A stretch of DNA of 64,000 bases from Streptomyces aureocirculatus (GCF_000720475.1 NZ_JOAP01000041.1:62001-126000), one strand, 5' to 3'; shown: positions 1-8,206, counted from the first letter of the stretch. Notes: generated from the letters alone by a model not told the origin. Numbers and translations are program-made.

Positions 1-14
1 GAGGAGGGTCGGGC

Positions 15-794
15 ATGCCGGACGGCAGGGGTGACGGCGGTACGGGGCTGCCGCCGAGCCTCGAGGTGGCCTGGGGGCTGCGGGAGCGTCCCGCGAAGGG
101 GCCGCGGCCCGGCCTGAGTCTCGGCCGTATCGTCGCCGCGGCCATCGGCGTCGCCGCCGCGGAGGGCATCGGCGCCGTCTCCATGGGGCGCGTCGCCAAG
201 GAGCTGGGCGTCTCGACGATGTCCCTGTACCGGTACGTGTCCGCCAGGGACGAGCTGTACGTCCTGATGGAGGACTCGGCCTTCGGCCCGCCGCCCCCGA
301 CACCGGACGACGTGACCGGCTGGCGTGCCCGCCTGGAGTGGTGGGCGCGCGCCCAGCGTGCGGTGTTCCACCGGAACCTGTGGCTCCTGCGGATCCCGAT
401 CTCCTCGCCGCCCGCCTCGCCGCACGCGCTGCAATGGATGGAGCGGGGGCTCGCCGCCCTGAACGGCACCGGTCTCGACGACGGCCGCAGGATCTCCGTG
501 ATCATGCTGGTCGGCGGGTACGTACGCAACGAGGCCACGCTCATGGCCGACCTGACCGCCGCCGTCACCGCCCGCGGCGAGACCCCCGCCGAGGTCATGC
601 GGCGCTACGAACGCACCGTCGGCGCCCTGATCGGCACCGACCCCGCACCCGGCCCCGACCGCTATCCCGCGCTGCGGCGCCTCCTCGCATCGGGAGCCCT
701 CGGCGAGCCTGACGACTCGCCCGACGCGGAGTTCGAGTTCGGGCTGCGGTGTGTGCTCGACGGCGTCGAGGCGCTCCTGCCGAGGAACGGCTGA
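15..794 (+). CDS. TetR-family transcriptional regulator
   Basis: A 259-residue one-component repressor. The N-terminal DNA-binding domain lies at about residues 35-85, with the helix-turn-helix around GRVAKELGVSTMSLYRYV; the conserved Leu-Tyr-Arg-Tyr end of the recognition helix is intact. The rest is a helical ligand-binding domain of the tetracycline-repressor-like C-terminal type. The ATG is preceded by a strong GAGGAGGG ribosome site 6 nt upstream, which fixes the start. The partner gene is probably upstream and outside the window, so the regulated function cannot be named. A tandem array follows the gene. Confidence 0.9.
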   Translation: MPDGRGDGGTGLPPSLEVAWGLRERPAKGPRPGLSLGRIVAAAIGVAAAEGIGAVSMGRVAKELGVSTMSLYRYVSARDELYVLMEDSAFGPPPPTPDDVTGWRARLEWWARAQRAVFHRNLWLLRIPISSPPASPHALQWMERGLAALNGTGLDDGRRISVIMLVGGYVRNEATLMADLTAAVTARGETPAEVMRRYERTVGALIGTDPAPGPDRYPALRRLLASGALGEPDDSPDAEFEFGLRCVLDGVEALLPRNG

Positions 795-877
795 GCCTCG
801 CCGCACCTGCGTACGCCCACGCCCGCCGGGCCGGTCCGGCCGCTCACGCGCACCGCGTGCGCCCCGTAGGAAGTTGG

Positions 878-993
878 CCTCGTGAGTCTCACACGTGCCG
901 CGTGCGCCTCGTGAGTCTCACACGTGCCGCGTGCGCCTCGTGAGTCTCACACGTGCCGCGTGCGCCTCGTGAGTCTCACGCGTACCGAGTGAG
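878..993. repeat. 29-bp tandem repeat, 4 copies
   Basis: Copies start at 878, 907, 936 and 965 with an exact 29-bp period; the last is degenerate and runs into the 3' end of the next gene. Each unit contains GTGAGTCTCAC, a small palindrome. The array sits between two convergent TetR genes. Confidence 0.9.
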
Positions 994-1668
994 CCCCGCG
1001 CTCAACTGGTCGAACGCCCGCGTCGCCGCGCGCACCGCGTCCGCGTGCACATCGCCCGCCCGCTCACCCGCGTCCACGCGCCGCCAGTTCTCCCGGGCCA
1101 GGACCCGCTGCGCCGCCAGGATCTGGGCGGCGGCGAGCCGTGCGTCCAGGAGGGGGGCGGCCCTCGGGGAGTCGTCGGGGGCGGCCCCGGCGGAGTCGGT
1201 GTCGAGGGCGGCCGCGAGGGTGTGCTCCATCCGCTCCTGGTACGTGTGGAGGCGGGCGACGAGCGACGGCGTGGCGTAGAGGAGTTGGTGGAACGCGAGG
1301 ACTCCTGGGGCGTCGTTGAGACCCGTCACCGGGTCGTGGCGGTCCAGGCCGTCCAGGAAGTGGGCGCGCAGCGCGGCCAGCGGGGACCGGCCCGCGGGGC
1401 GGCCGGTCACGACGCGGGCCGCCTCGTCCTCGTGGTCGGCGAACCGGTGCAGGACCAGGTCCTCCTTGGCCGGGAAGTACCGGAACAGCGTCGGCTTGGA
1501 GATCTCCGCCGCCGCGGCCACCTCCGCCACCGACACCTTCTCGAAGCCGCGCTCCAGGAACAGCGCGATCGCCGCCTCCGAGATCGCCTCGTACGTGCGC
1601 TGTTTCTTGAGCTGCCGCAGGCCCACCGGGGCCCCGGGTGTGCTGGTGTCCTCGTTCTCGCCGGTCAT
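976..1668 (-). CDS. TetR-family transcriptional regulator, divergent from helicase gene
   Basis: A 230-residue TetR repressor. The helix-turn-helix is at about residues 46-67 (VSVAEVAAAAEISKPTLFRY), followed by a helical sensor domain. An upstream ATG at 1752 would extend it by 28 residues but overlaps the start of the divergent helicase gene, so the ATG at 1668 is preferred. The gene is back to back with the HelD-like helicase across a 74-bp spacer and most likely represses both itself and the helicase; the ligand is unknown. Its last codons overlap the fourth copy of the 29-bp array. Confidence 0.88.
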   Translation of the reverse strand: MTGENEDTSTPGAPVGLRQLKKQRTYEAISEAAIALFLERGFEKVSVAEVAAAAEISKPTLFRYFPAKEDLVLHRFADHEDEAARVVTGRPAGRSPLAALRAHFLDGLDRHDPVTGLNDAPGVLAFHQLLYATPSLVARLHTYQERMEHTLAAALDTDSAGAAPDDSPRAAPLLDARLAAAQILAAQRVLARENWRRVDAGERAGDVHADAVRAATRAFDQLSAGLTRYA

Positions 1669-1742
1669 GCCCGGTAGCGTACCGCAGAATGAGTCTCGGT
1701 TATAAATGTGACTCGGTAACGTTTTCTTGTACGCTCGACGGT
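1669..1742. promoter_or_regulatory. Divergent promoter/operator between tetR and helicase
   Basis: An AT-rich island in GC-rich surroundings. It carries the inverted pair GAGTC (1691-1695) and GACTC (1710-1714) flanking TATAAAT (1701-1707), which resembles a -10 element reading towards the helicase. This is where a TetR dimer would be expected to bind. The operator role is inferred. Confidence 0.5.
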
Positions 1743-3899
1743 ATGACGCCACTTGACGAAGCGCTCGGGCGGGAGCGCCGCTACCACGACACCTGCCGCG
1801 CCGCCCTCGCCGCGATGGTCGACGGCGCGCAGGAGCACGTCGTCACCGGCGAGCAGGTGTCGGCGTCCGGGGCGGACGCCGAAGTGCTCGGGTACCAACT
1901 GCGCAGCAGGGCCAAGGAGATGCGCGAACTCCCCGACGCACCGCTGTTCTTCGGTCGCCTGGACTTCGACGCGCACGCCCCCGAGGCGGGTGACCACCGC
2001 GGCCAGCGCTACCACGTCGGCCGCCTTCGCATCACCGAGCACCCCTCGGCGCCGCCCCTCGTCGTCGACTGGCGCGCCCCCGTCTCCCGCGCCTTCTACC
2101 AGGCGGGCGTACGCGACCCGCAGGGCGTGGCCGTACGCCGCCGCTTCGGCTGGGCGCCGGGCAGCAGGGGCGACTCGGCGGACCTGACCGGCCTGGAGGA
2201 CGAGCACCTCCTGGCGCCGGACGGACCGGATGGACCGGATGGACCGGATGGACCGGACGCGCGGGACGCGGCCCCGGCCGGCCGCAGCCGCATCCTCACC
2301 GGTGAGATCGAGCGGCCCCGCGTCGGACCCATGCGGGACATCGCCGCCACCATTCAGCCCGAGCAGGACGACCTGGTGAGAGCAGGGCTCGCCGAGTCCG
2401 TCTGCGTGCAGGGCGCCCCCGGCACCGGCAAGACCGCCGTCGGCCTGCACCGTGCCGCGTACCTCCTGTACACCCACCCCCAGCGGATCCAGCGCTCCGG
2501 GCTCCTGATCCTCGGCCCCAACCGCACCTTCCTGCGCTACATCGCCGAGGTGCTGCCCTCCCTCGGCGAGACCGGGGTTCGCCAGTCCACCGTCCTCGAC
2601 GAGATCGCCCGGCAGCCGGTGCGGTCCCTCGACACGGACGCGGCGGCCGCCGTGAAGCACGACGCCCGGATGGCCCGGGTGCTGCGGCGCGCGCTCTACG
2701 CCCGGGTGCGGTCCCGCGCGGAACCGCTCGCGGTGCCGGACGGTTCGTACCGCTGGCGCGTGCCCGCCGGTGACCTCGACCGGATCGTCGCGGACGTCCG
2801 CGCGGAGGAGCCCCCGTACGGGACGGGTCGCGAGCGCGTGCGCGCCCGGGCCGTACGCCACATCCAGGAGCAGGCGGAGCGGCGCGCGGGCCCGGTCGGC
2901 AACGCCTGGCTCCAGCGGATCTCCCGTGCCCGTCCCGTCTCCGCGTTCGTCGACGCGGTGTGGCCGCGGGCCCGTCCCGAGGAGGTGCTCGCCGAACTCC
3001 TCGCCGACGCGGGCGCCTTGGCGGCCGCAGCCGACGGGATTCTTTCCCCGCAGGAGCAGAAGGACCTGCTGTGGACCCGGCCTCCGCGCTCGCACAAGTC
3101 CGCGGAGTCCGCGAAGTCCGCAGAGTCCGCGAAGCCCGTCAAGCCCGTCAAGCCCGTCAAGTCCGTGCGCTGGACGGCTGCCGACCTCGTCCTGCTCGAC
3201 GAGCTCGCCGGGCTCATCGAGCGGCCCGCGGGCTACGGCCACATCGTCGTGGACGAGGCGCAGGACCTCTCCCCGATGGAGTGCCGGGCGATCGCGCGGC
3301 GCGCGGACTTCGGCTCGCTCACCGTGCTCGGCGACCTCGCGCAGGGCACCACGCCGTGGGCGGCCAGGACCTGGAAGGCCCAGCTCGCCCACCTGGGCGA
3401 GCCCGACACCGCGGTCACCGCGCTGACCACCGGCTTCCGCGTACCGCAGGCGATCGTCGCCCTCGCCAACCGGGTCCTCGCCGGGCTCGACGTCGATGTG
3501 CCGCCCGCGCGGTCGCTCCGCGGTGACGGCGAGGTGACCGTGCACCGGGTACGGGACGTGGCCGCGGGCACCGTCGACGCGGTACGCCGCGCCCTCACCC
3601 GCGAGGGCTCGGTCGGCGTCGTCGTCGCGGACGCCGCCGCGGACCGGGTGCACGCGGCCCTGACGGGCGCGGGCGTCGCGGCGGCGGGCCCCGACGAACT
3701 GGGCGCCCGGGTCACGGTGGTGCCCGCGACGCTCGCCAAGGGTCTTGAGTACGACCACGTGGTCGCCGTGGAACCCGCCGACATCGTGACGGCGGAGGAG
3801 CGCGGTATGCACCGTTTGTACGTGGTGCTTACGCGGGCCGTGTCGCGACTGGATGTGGTGTGCGGGGGTGGGGGGCTTCCCTGGGAGGGCGGGGCCTGA
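1743..3899 (+). CDS. HelD-like UvrD/Rep-family helicase (RNA polymerase recycling type)
   Basis: A 718-residue superfamily 1 ATPase of the HelD group. Walker A GAPGTGKT lies at residues 224-231 and the Walker B region VVDEAQDL at about 503-510; later helicase motifs include TTGFRVPQ and LAKGLEYDHVV near the C-terminus. HelD proteins bind core RNA polymerase, release stalled complexes and in actinobacteria can displace rifamycins. Two low-complexity in-frame repeats interrupt the protein: an Asp-Gly-Pro run (2219-2256) and a Lys/Ser/Ala/Val run (about 3090-3170). The start lacks a clear ribosome site. The divergent TetR gene suggests ligand-induced expression. I saw no rifamycin-associated element upstream, so identity with HelR is not claimed. 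Confidence 0.88.
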   Translation: MTPLDEALGRERRYHDTCRAALAAMVDGAQEHVVTGEQVSASGADAEVLGYQLRSRAKEMRELPDAPLFFGRLDFDAHAPEAGDHRGQRYHVGRLRITEHPSAPPLVVDWRAPVSRAFYQAGVRDPQGVAVRRRFGWAPGSRGDSADLTGLEDEHLLAPDGPDGPDGPDGPDARDAAPAGRSRILTGEIERPRVGPMRDIAATIQPEQDDLVRAGLAESVCVQGAPGTGKTAVGLHRAAYLLYTHPQRIQRSGLLILGPNRTFLRYIAEVLPSLGETGVRQSTVLDEIARQPVRSLDTDAAAAVKHDARMARVLRRALYARVRSRAEPLAVPDGSYRWRVPAGDLDRIVADVRAEEPPYGTGRERVRARAVRHIQEQAERRAGPVGNAWLQRISRARPVSAFVDAVWPRARPEEVLAELLADAGALAAAADGILSPQEQKDLLWTRPPRSHKSAESAKSAESAKPVKPVKPVKSVRWTAADLVLLDELAGLIERPAGYGHIVVDEAQDLSPMECRAIARRADFGSLTVLGDLAQGTTPWAARTWKAQLAHLGEPDTAVTALTTGFRVPQAIVALANRVLAGLDVDVPPARSLRGDGEVTVHRVRDVAAGTVDAVRRALTREGSVGVVVADAAADRVHAALTGAGVAAAGPDELGARVTVVPATLAKGLEYDHVVAVEPADIVTAEERGMHRLYVVLTRAVSRLDVVCGGGGLPWEGGA

Positions 3900-3943
3900 C
3901 GGCGCCGGCCGGTCCCCGGGGTGGCCGTTCGGCCAAGGAACCC

Positions 3944-4318
3944 GTACGGGGTGGCTGTCCGGGTATGCCCTGTGCGGGGTGGGCGTCTGGGTAAGTCCCG
4001 TGCGGGGTGGCTGTCCGGGTAAGTCCCGTGGGGGTGGGCGTCCGGGTAAGTCCCGTGCGGGGTGGGCGTCTGGGTAAGTCCCGTGCGGGGTGGCTGTCCG
4101 GGTAAGTCCCGTGCGGAGTGGCCGTCTGGGCAAGTCCCGTGCGGGGTGGCTGTCCGGCTAAGCCCCGTGCGGGTTGGGCGTCCGGCTAAGCCCTGTGCGG
4201 GGTGGGCGCCCGGGCAAGCCCCGTGCGGAGTGGCCGTCCGGGCAAGCCCCGTGCGGAGTGGCCGTCCGGGCAAGCCCCGTGCGGGGTGGCTGTCCGGCTA
4301 AGCCCCGTGGGGGTTGGC
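3944..4318. repeat. 28-bp tandem repeat, about 13 copies
   Basis: The unit is close to GTGCGGGGTGGCTGTCCGGG followed by TAAGTCCC. The period is 28 bp, with one 27-bp copy near 4028. Copies differ mainly at CTGT/GCGT/CCGT and TAAGT/CAAGC positions. The unit length is not a multiple of three. The array fills the gap between two convergent genes and reaches into the last codons of the lyase gene. Confidence 0.93.
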
Positions 4319-5422
4319 CTCCCTGCCCTCCGTGTTCAGGAGGACCACCATGGCGTGCGGGCCGACGGCCAGGTCCTCTCGGCGGGCCGGGGCCGCCGCC
4401 CCCGTGAGGGCGGCCCTCACACCGGCCAGGGCGGCCGCGCCGCACGGTCCCGACGACACCCCGAGCACCCCCAGGTCCAGGGCCGCCGCCAAGGCGTCCG
4501 CGTCGGTCACCGTCAGCGCCGCGTCCAGGCCCTGCCGCAGCACCGGCCAGGCGAGCCGCGACACCGTGCCGCAGTTCAGCCCCGCCATCACCGTCTCCTC
4601 GGTGGTCACCGGCAGCGGCTCACCCCGTACCAGGCTCGCGAGCGCGGGCGCGGCCGCCGTCGGTTCCACGGCGAGCAGCGCGGGGCCCCGGCCGTCCCGG
4701 CTCCGGTAGTGGGTGACGGCGGCCTGGGCCAGCGACCCCACTCCCACGGGCACGGCCACGAGGTGAGGCGATCCGGCACCGGCGGCGGCCAGTTGGGCGT
4801 CGACCTCGGCGAAGAGCGTGGAGTACCCCTCCACGATCCACGCGGGCACCTCCTCGTACCCCTCCCACGCCGTGTCCTGCACCAGGACCGAACCCGCCGC
4901 CCGCACCGCGTCCGCAGCCGCCCGCACCGCCTGGTCGTAGCTCCCCCGGACCCGTGTCACTCGCGCGCCCTCGCCCTCGATCGCGGCCGCGGCGCCGGGA
5001 TGCACCCCGTGCGACACGAACACATGGGCCCGCTGCCCGAGCCGCCGCGCGATCCGGGCCACCGCGCGGCCGTGGTTGCCGTCGGTCGCGGTGACCAGTT
5101 CCAGCGGGGCCCCGGACGGCTGCCGCGCGAGGACCCGGTGCACCGCCCAGTACGCCCCGAGCGCCTTGAACGCGGGCAGGCCGAGACGCGCCGACTCGTC
5201 CTTGACGAAGACGCGCCCGACTCCCAACTCCGCTGCCAGGGACGGCGCTTCCGTCAGGGGTGTGGGCGCGTACTCGGGCAGCGAGTTGTGGAAGGCGCGG
5301 ACCTCGGCGGGCGGGGGCGGGCAACGCCACTCCCGGGCGGCGGGGCGCGCGTGCCAGGAGGGCGCGGGGGAAGAAGCGTCTGGGCGTGATCCGGAGGGGC
5401 GGGGTGCGGCGGTGTCGGTCAT
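4298..5422 (-). CDS. dpaL: Diaminopropionate ammonia-lyase-like PLP enzyme
   Basis: A 374-residue fold-type II PLP enzyme. The Schiff-base lysine motif is KDESARLGLPAFKALG, matching diaminopropionate ammonia-lyases (KDES.RFGL.AFK), which convert 2,3-diaminopropionate to pyruvate and ammonia. A phosphate-binding glycine-rich loop, VPVGVGSLAQA, follows in the middle of the protein. The ATG at 5422 is preferred over 5464, which only adds a low-complexity leader. The final residues (ANPHGA) are encoded inside the 28-bp array, so the C-terminus may have been rewritten by repeat growth. A related threonine or serine dehydratase role cannot be excluded. Confidence 0.85.
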   Translation of the reverse strand: MTDTAAPRPSGSRPDASSPAPSWHARPAAREWRCPPPPAEVRAFHNSLPEYAPTPLTEAPSLAAELGVGRVFVKDESARLGLPAFKALGAYWAVHRVLARQPSGAPLELVTATDGNHGRAVARIARRLGQRAHVFVSHGVHPGAAAAIEGEGARVTRVRGSYDQAVRAAADAVRAAGSVLVQDTAWEGYEEVPAWIVEGYSTLFAEVDAQLAAAGAGSPHLVAVPVGVGSLAQAAVTHYRSRDGRGPALLAVEPTAAAPALASLVRGEPLPVTTEETVMAGLNCGTVSRLAWPVLRQGLDAALTVTDADALAAALDLGVLGVSSGPCGAAALAGVRAALTGAAAPARREDLAVGPHAMVVLLNTEGREANPHGA

Positions 5423-5473
5423 GGGGCAACCCTGCGTCCCGCCGCACCCTTCGGTCCAGCCCATGATTCCGGC

Positions 5474-6121
5474 TCAGCTCAAGGAGTCCAGCGCCGCCAG
5501 GATGTCCGACGGCTCGGCCCGCACCGCGTAGTCGCTCGCCACGAACGCCCAGCGGATCACGCCGTCGCGGTCGATCACATACGTCGCGGGCAGCGGCAGC
5601 GTCCGGTCGTGGCCGTCGTTCACGCGCCGCAGTTCGAAGCCCAGCTCGTCGTACAGCGCCCCCAGCTCCTCGCCCAGGTCGAACGCGATGCCGTACCGCT
5701 CGGCGACGTCGGAGCCGATGTCGCTGAGGACGTCGAAGGCGAGCTCCTCCTTCTGTGTCAGGGACAGCGACTCGTCAGGGACCTGCGGCGAGACGGCGAG
5801 CAGGCGTGCGCCGCGTGCGGTGATCGCCTCGTGGTGTGCCTGGAGGGCGCGCAGGGCGAGGTTGCAGAAGGGGCACCACGCGCCCCGGTAGAAGGTGAGG
5901 ACGACGGGACCGTCGGTGAGCAGGGCGGACAGCGACACCTGGCGGCCCGTGGCGGAGCCGAGCGTGAAGTCCGGCGCGCGGTCGCCGACACCGGCGGCGC
6001 GCTCCACGATGCCGGACGCGGCAAGCGCCGCGGCGTTGCGGTCCATCGTCTCCATCCGGTCGGCGGACAGCCTGACGTGCCGGTTGTCGTGCACGAAGCG
6101 GAGCTCGTCGCGAAGCGTCAT
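5474..6121 (-). CDS. Peroxiredoxin-like (AhpC/TSA) family protein
   Basis: A 215-residue thioredoxin-fold protein. The active site is FYRGAWCPFCN, with a Cys-x-x-Cys in place of the single peroxidatic Cys of classical peroxiredoxins; DFTLGSATG and the ATYVIDRDGVIRWAF strand are typical of the group. It probably reduces peroxides or disulfides in the cytoplasm, as there is no signal peptide. It is divergent from a TetR gene across a spacer with two identical-core operator palindromes, so it is very likely the target of that regulator. Confidence 0.87.
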   Translation of the reverse strand: MTLRDELRFVHDNRHVRLSADRMETMDRNAAALAASGIVERAAGVGDRAPDFTLGSATGRQVSLSALLTDGPVVLTFYRGAWCPFCNLALRALQAHHEAITARGARLLAVSPQVPDESLSLTQKEELAFDVLSDIGSDVAERYGIAFDLGEELGALYDELGFELRRVNDGHDRTLPLPATYVIDRDGVIRWAFVASDYAVRAEPSDILAALDSLS

Positions 6122-6195
6122 GGGCGGGACCGTCCTTGTCTTTGCGGAAGTGTGGTCCGGTGCGGGGGGTTGGTCGGGGGTTGGCCTACGTATCT

Positions 6196-6211
6196 TGGAA
6201 CGGCCGTTTCA
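6196..6211. promoter_or_regulatory. TetR operator copy 1
   Basis: TGGAACGGCCGTTTCA is a near-perfect palindrome within a longer 21-bp stretch that recurs 53 bp downstream with only two differences. It lies on the peroxiredoxin side of the divergent spacer. Confidence 0.75.
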
Positions 6212-6248
6212 GGATGAGGGTAGGCTGGCGGGGCGTCAAGAGGTAACT

Positions 6249-6264
6249 TGGAACGGCCAGTTCA
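6249..6264. promoter_or_regulatory. TetR operator copy 2
   Basis: TGGAACGGCCAGTTCA is the second copy of the operator. The flanks CTT and GGA are shared with copy 1. It lies just upstream of the regulator's GTG start, so binding here would give autorepression. Confidence 0.75.
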
Positions 6265-6297
6265 GGAACGTACGAGGGCGGAGAGGGCGGCGGCACC

Positions 6298-6900
6298 GTG
6301 CCCGACATCAAGCACTTCGACCCCGACGAGGCCCTCGAACGCGCCGAGCGCCTCTTCTGGCGACACGGCGCCGCCACCACGTCCATCCAGGCCGTCGCCG
6401 CCGAGACCGGGCTCAACCGCTCCAGCCTGTACGCGACGTTCGGCGGCAAGCGGCAACTGCACCTCGCCGCGCTGCGCCGCTATGTGCGGCTGCGGTCCGT
6501 GCCCGCCTGCGCGGCGCTCGCCGACGACACCCGCGGGCTGCCCGCCGTACGGGACTTCTTCGCCGGTCTGATCGAGGCGCGGTGCGAGGGGGAGTACGCC
6601 CGGTGGGGCTGCATGCTCGTCAACGCGTACGCGGGTGAGGAGGGGGCGGACCCGGAGGTCCGCGCCGTCCTGGACGAACACCACCGGCGCCTGCGGGACG
6701 CGTTCCGCACCGCCCTGGAGACCGCCCGCGACCGGGGCCGGCTCGCGGCGGGAGTGACCCCGGCGGACGGCGCGGAGGTGCTGGTGCTGCTCGCGTACGG
6801 GGTGAACGTGCGGTCGCGGGCGGGGGCCGGGGCGGGTGAGCTGCACCGCACGGTGGCTGCGGCGCTGGCGGGACTGGCGCCCGAGGCACCCGCTGACTGA
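6298..6900 (+). CDS. TetR-family regulator, likely repressor of the peroxiredoxin-like gene
   Basis: A 200-residue TetR repressor with a GTG start at 6298. The helix-turn-helix is at about residues 22-45 (TTSIQAVAAETGLNRSSLYA); the following GGKRQLHLAALRRYV resembles the AcrR/NemR-like subgroup that often senses electrophiles or oxidants. A single conserved-looking Cys (RWGCMLVNAYAG) sits in the ligand domain. Divergent transcription and two operator copies point to regulation of the peroxiredoxin-like gene. The thiol-sensing idea is inference. Confidence 0.88.
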   Translation: MPDIKHFDPDEALERAERLFWRHGAATTSIQAVAAETGLNRSSLYATFGGKRQLHLAALRRYVRLRSVPACAALADDTRGLPAVRDFFAGLIEARCEGEYARWGCMLVNAYAGEEGADPEVRAVLDEHHRRLRDAFRTALETARDRGRLAAGVTPADGAEVLVLLAYGVNVRSRAGAGAGELHRTVAAALAGLAPEAPAD

Positions 6901-7190
6901 CCCGGGTCGACCCCGCGCCGCCCCCGCACTGACCTGTGCCGGCCCGGGCTGCCCCGCGCCGTCCCCGGGCTGCCCGCGCCGCCCCGCGTGGCGTCTTGAG
7001 GTGCCCCTCAGGTGCCCTCCATCACCGGACCGCGCCACTCCGGCGCATCCCAACGCCATCTTGACGCTTTCTTGACGCCTCCCCGGGCCCCGGGATGCTA
7101 GGTGGGCGCCAAACCACCTCCGGCGGAAAAGCCGCAGCTCGCGGCAGCTTCGCGTGGGCGTGCGCCAGCGGTGCGCTCCCCTCCGTACCT
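6901..7190. other. Intergenic stretch, no gene seen
   Basis: Very GC-rich, with repeated CCCCGCGCCG-like words. I found no supported coding frame or RNA gene; the palindrome cluster starts just after it. Confidence 0.5.
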
Positions 7191-7194
7191 CTGA

Positions 7195-7262
7195 TGGCAC
7201 CATGCGTGTGCCAACGAAGCTTGCGTTGGTGCCACGGTGATGCCATGCTGGCATCACCAACG
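7195..7262. promoter_or_regulatory. Cluster of nested inverted repeats upstream of DUF4097 operon
   Basis: Three palindromes lie in 68 bp: TGGCAC/GTGCCA (7195-7213), CCAACG/CGTTGG around AAGCTT (7211-7229), and GGTGATGCCA/TGGCATCACC with a 3-nt centre (7236-7258). An outer pair, CGTTGGTG/CACCAACG (7224-7231 and 7255-7262), encloses the last one. The shared half-site resembles TTGGTGNCA. This looks like a multi-site operator about 100 bp before the operon start. Confidence 0.65.
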
Positions 7263-7363
7263 GCGAGGGCCCGCTGAAAGCGAGGGCCGAGCCGGTGGAA
7301 CGTACGACGACCGACGTGCTCGCTGACTCCAGCGGGCCCCGCCACAGTCAGAACAGGACGGCC

Positions 7364-8206
7364 ATGCCTACTTTCGACACCCCCGAGCCCATCTCCGCTG
7401 TCGTCGAGTTCGACATGGGCACCGCCCGCATCGCCGCGAGCAAGCGGCTCGACACCGTCGTCACGGTGACGCCGTCGAACGGGTCCGAGCAGGCCGACGT
7501 GAAGGCGGCCGAGCAGATCGAGGTCACCTGCAACGGCGGCACGCTGCTCGTCAAGGGCGCCAAGAAGCGGTCGCTCTTCGGCGGCAAGTCCGGTTCGGTC
7601 GACGTCACGGTCGAGCTGCCCGCCGGGTCGGACGTCCGGGCCCTGACGGCCGCGGGCTCCCTCACCGCCGAAGGTCGCCTCGGCGACTGCCGCCTCGAGA
7701 CCGCGTCCGGGAACATCCGGGCGACGGAGGCCGATGCGGCCTTCCTCAAGACGAGCTACGGCGACGTGGCGCTCGACCGGGCCACGGGCGACGTGGAGGC
7801 CGAGGCGGCAGGCCGGATCCAGCTCGGTGACATCGCGGGCGCCGCCACCGTCAGGAACTTCAAGGGCGACACCACCATCCGCGAGGTCACCGGCGAACTG
7901 CGCGCCACCGCCGCGTGCGGCGCCGTCTCCGTCGGCGTCGCGCACGGCGCGGTCGACATCACGGCGGACAGCGGCACGATCAAGGTCGACGAGGTGACCC
8001 GGGGCATGATCACCCTGGAGACGTCCGACGGCAGCGTCGAGGTCGGCATCCGCAGGACCAGCGTCGCCCAGCTCGAAGTCAAGTCCCACGCGGGTACGGT
8101 GCACAACTCGATCGACACCGCCGAGGCCCCCGGCCCGGACGCCGAGTCCGTCACCGTCCGCGCCCGCACCGGCGTCGGCGACATCGTGATCCGCCGCAAC
8201 GCCTGA
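7364..8206 (+). CDS. DUF4097-family beta-strand repeat protein
   Basis: A 280-residue protein made of short repeating beta strands (for example SGNIRATEADAAFLKTSYGD), the pattern of the DUF4097/putative adhesin family, which forms a right-handed beta solenoid. There is no signal peptide or membrane segment. An earlier in-frame GTG at 7295 exists, but the ATG at 7364 has GGACGG upstream and starts at the conserved domain. It is the first gene before a DrrA/DrrB-type ABC pair. Its function is unknown; such genes are often adjacent to this type of exporter. Confidence 0.85.
   Translation: MPTFDTPEPISAVVEFDMGTARIAASKRLDTVVTVTPSNGSEQADVKAAEQIEVTCNGGTLLVKGAKKRSLFGGKSGSVDVTVELPAGSDVRALTAAGSLTAEGRLGDCRLETASGNIRATEADAAFLKTSYGDVALDRATGDVEAEAAGRIQLGDIAGAATVRNFKGDTTIREVTGELRATAACGAVSVGVAHGAVDITADSGTIKVDEVTRGMITLETSDGSVEVGIRRTSVAQLEVKSHAGTVHNSIDTAEAPGPDAESVTVRARTGVGDIVIRRNA

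Noticed and set aside
1669..1742. Rifamycin-associated element controlling the helicase
   Set aside because: The known element's inverted repeat was not seen; the divergent TetR operator is a better explanation.
1665..4133. 822-codon open frame antisense to the HelD-like gene
   Set aside because: It is a GC-bias shadow of the real gene: no family motifs, no ribosome site, and its end runs through the 28-bp array.
3944..4318. CRISPR array
   Set aside because: Units are tandem without unique spacers and no cas genes are present; the same holds for the arrays at 15362, 51087 and 63342.
6901..7363. HicB-like antitoxin gene expected before DUF4097
   Set aside because: Some Streptomyces carry a small HicB-like gene at this position, but no frame here shows it.
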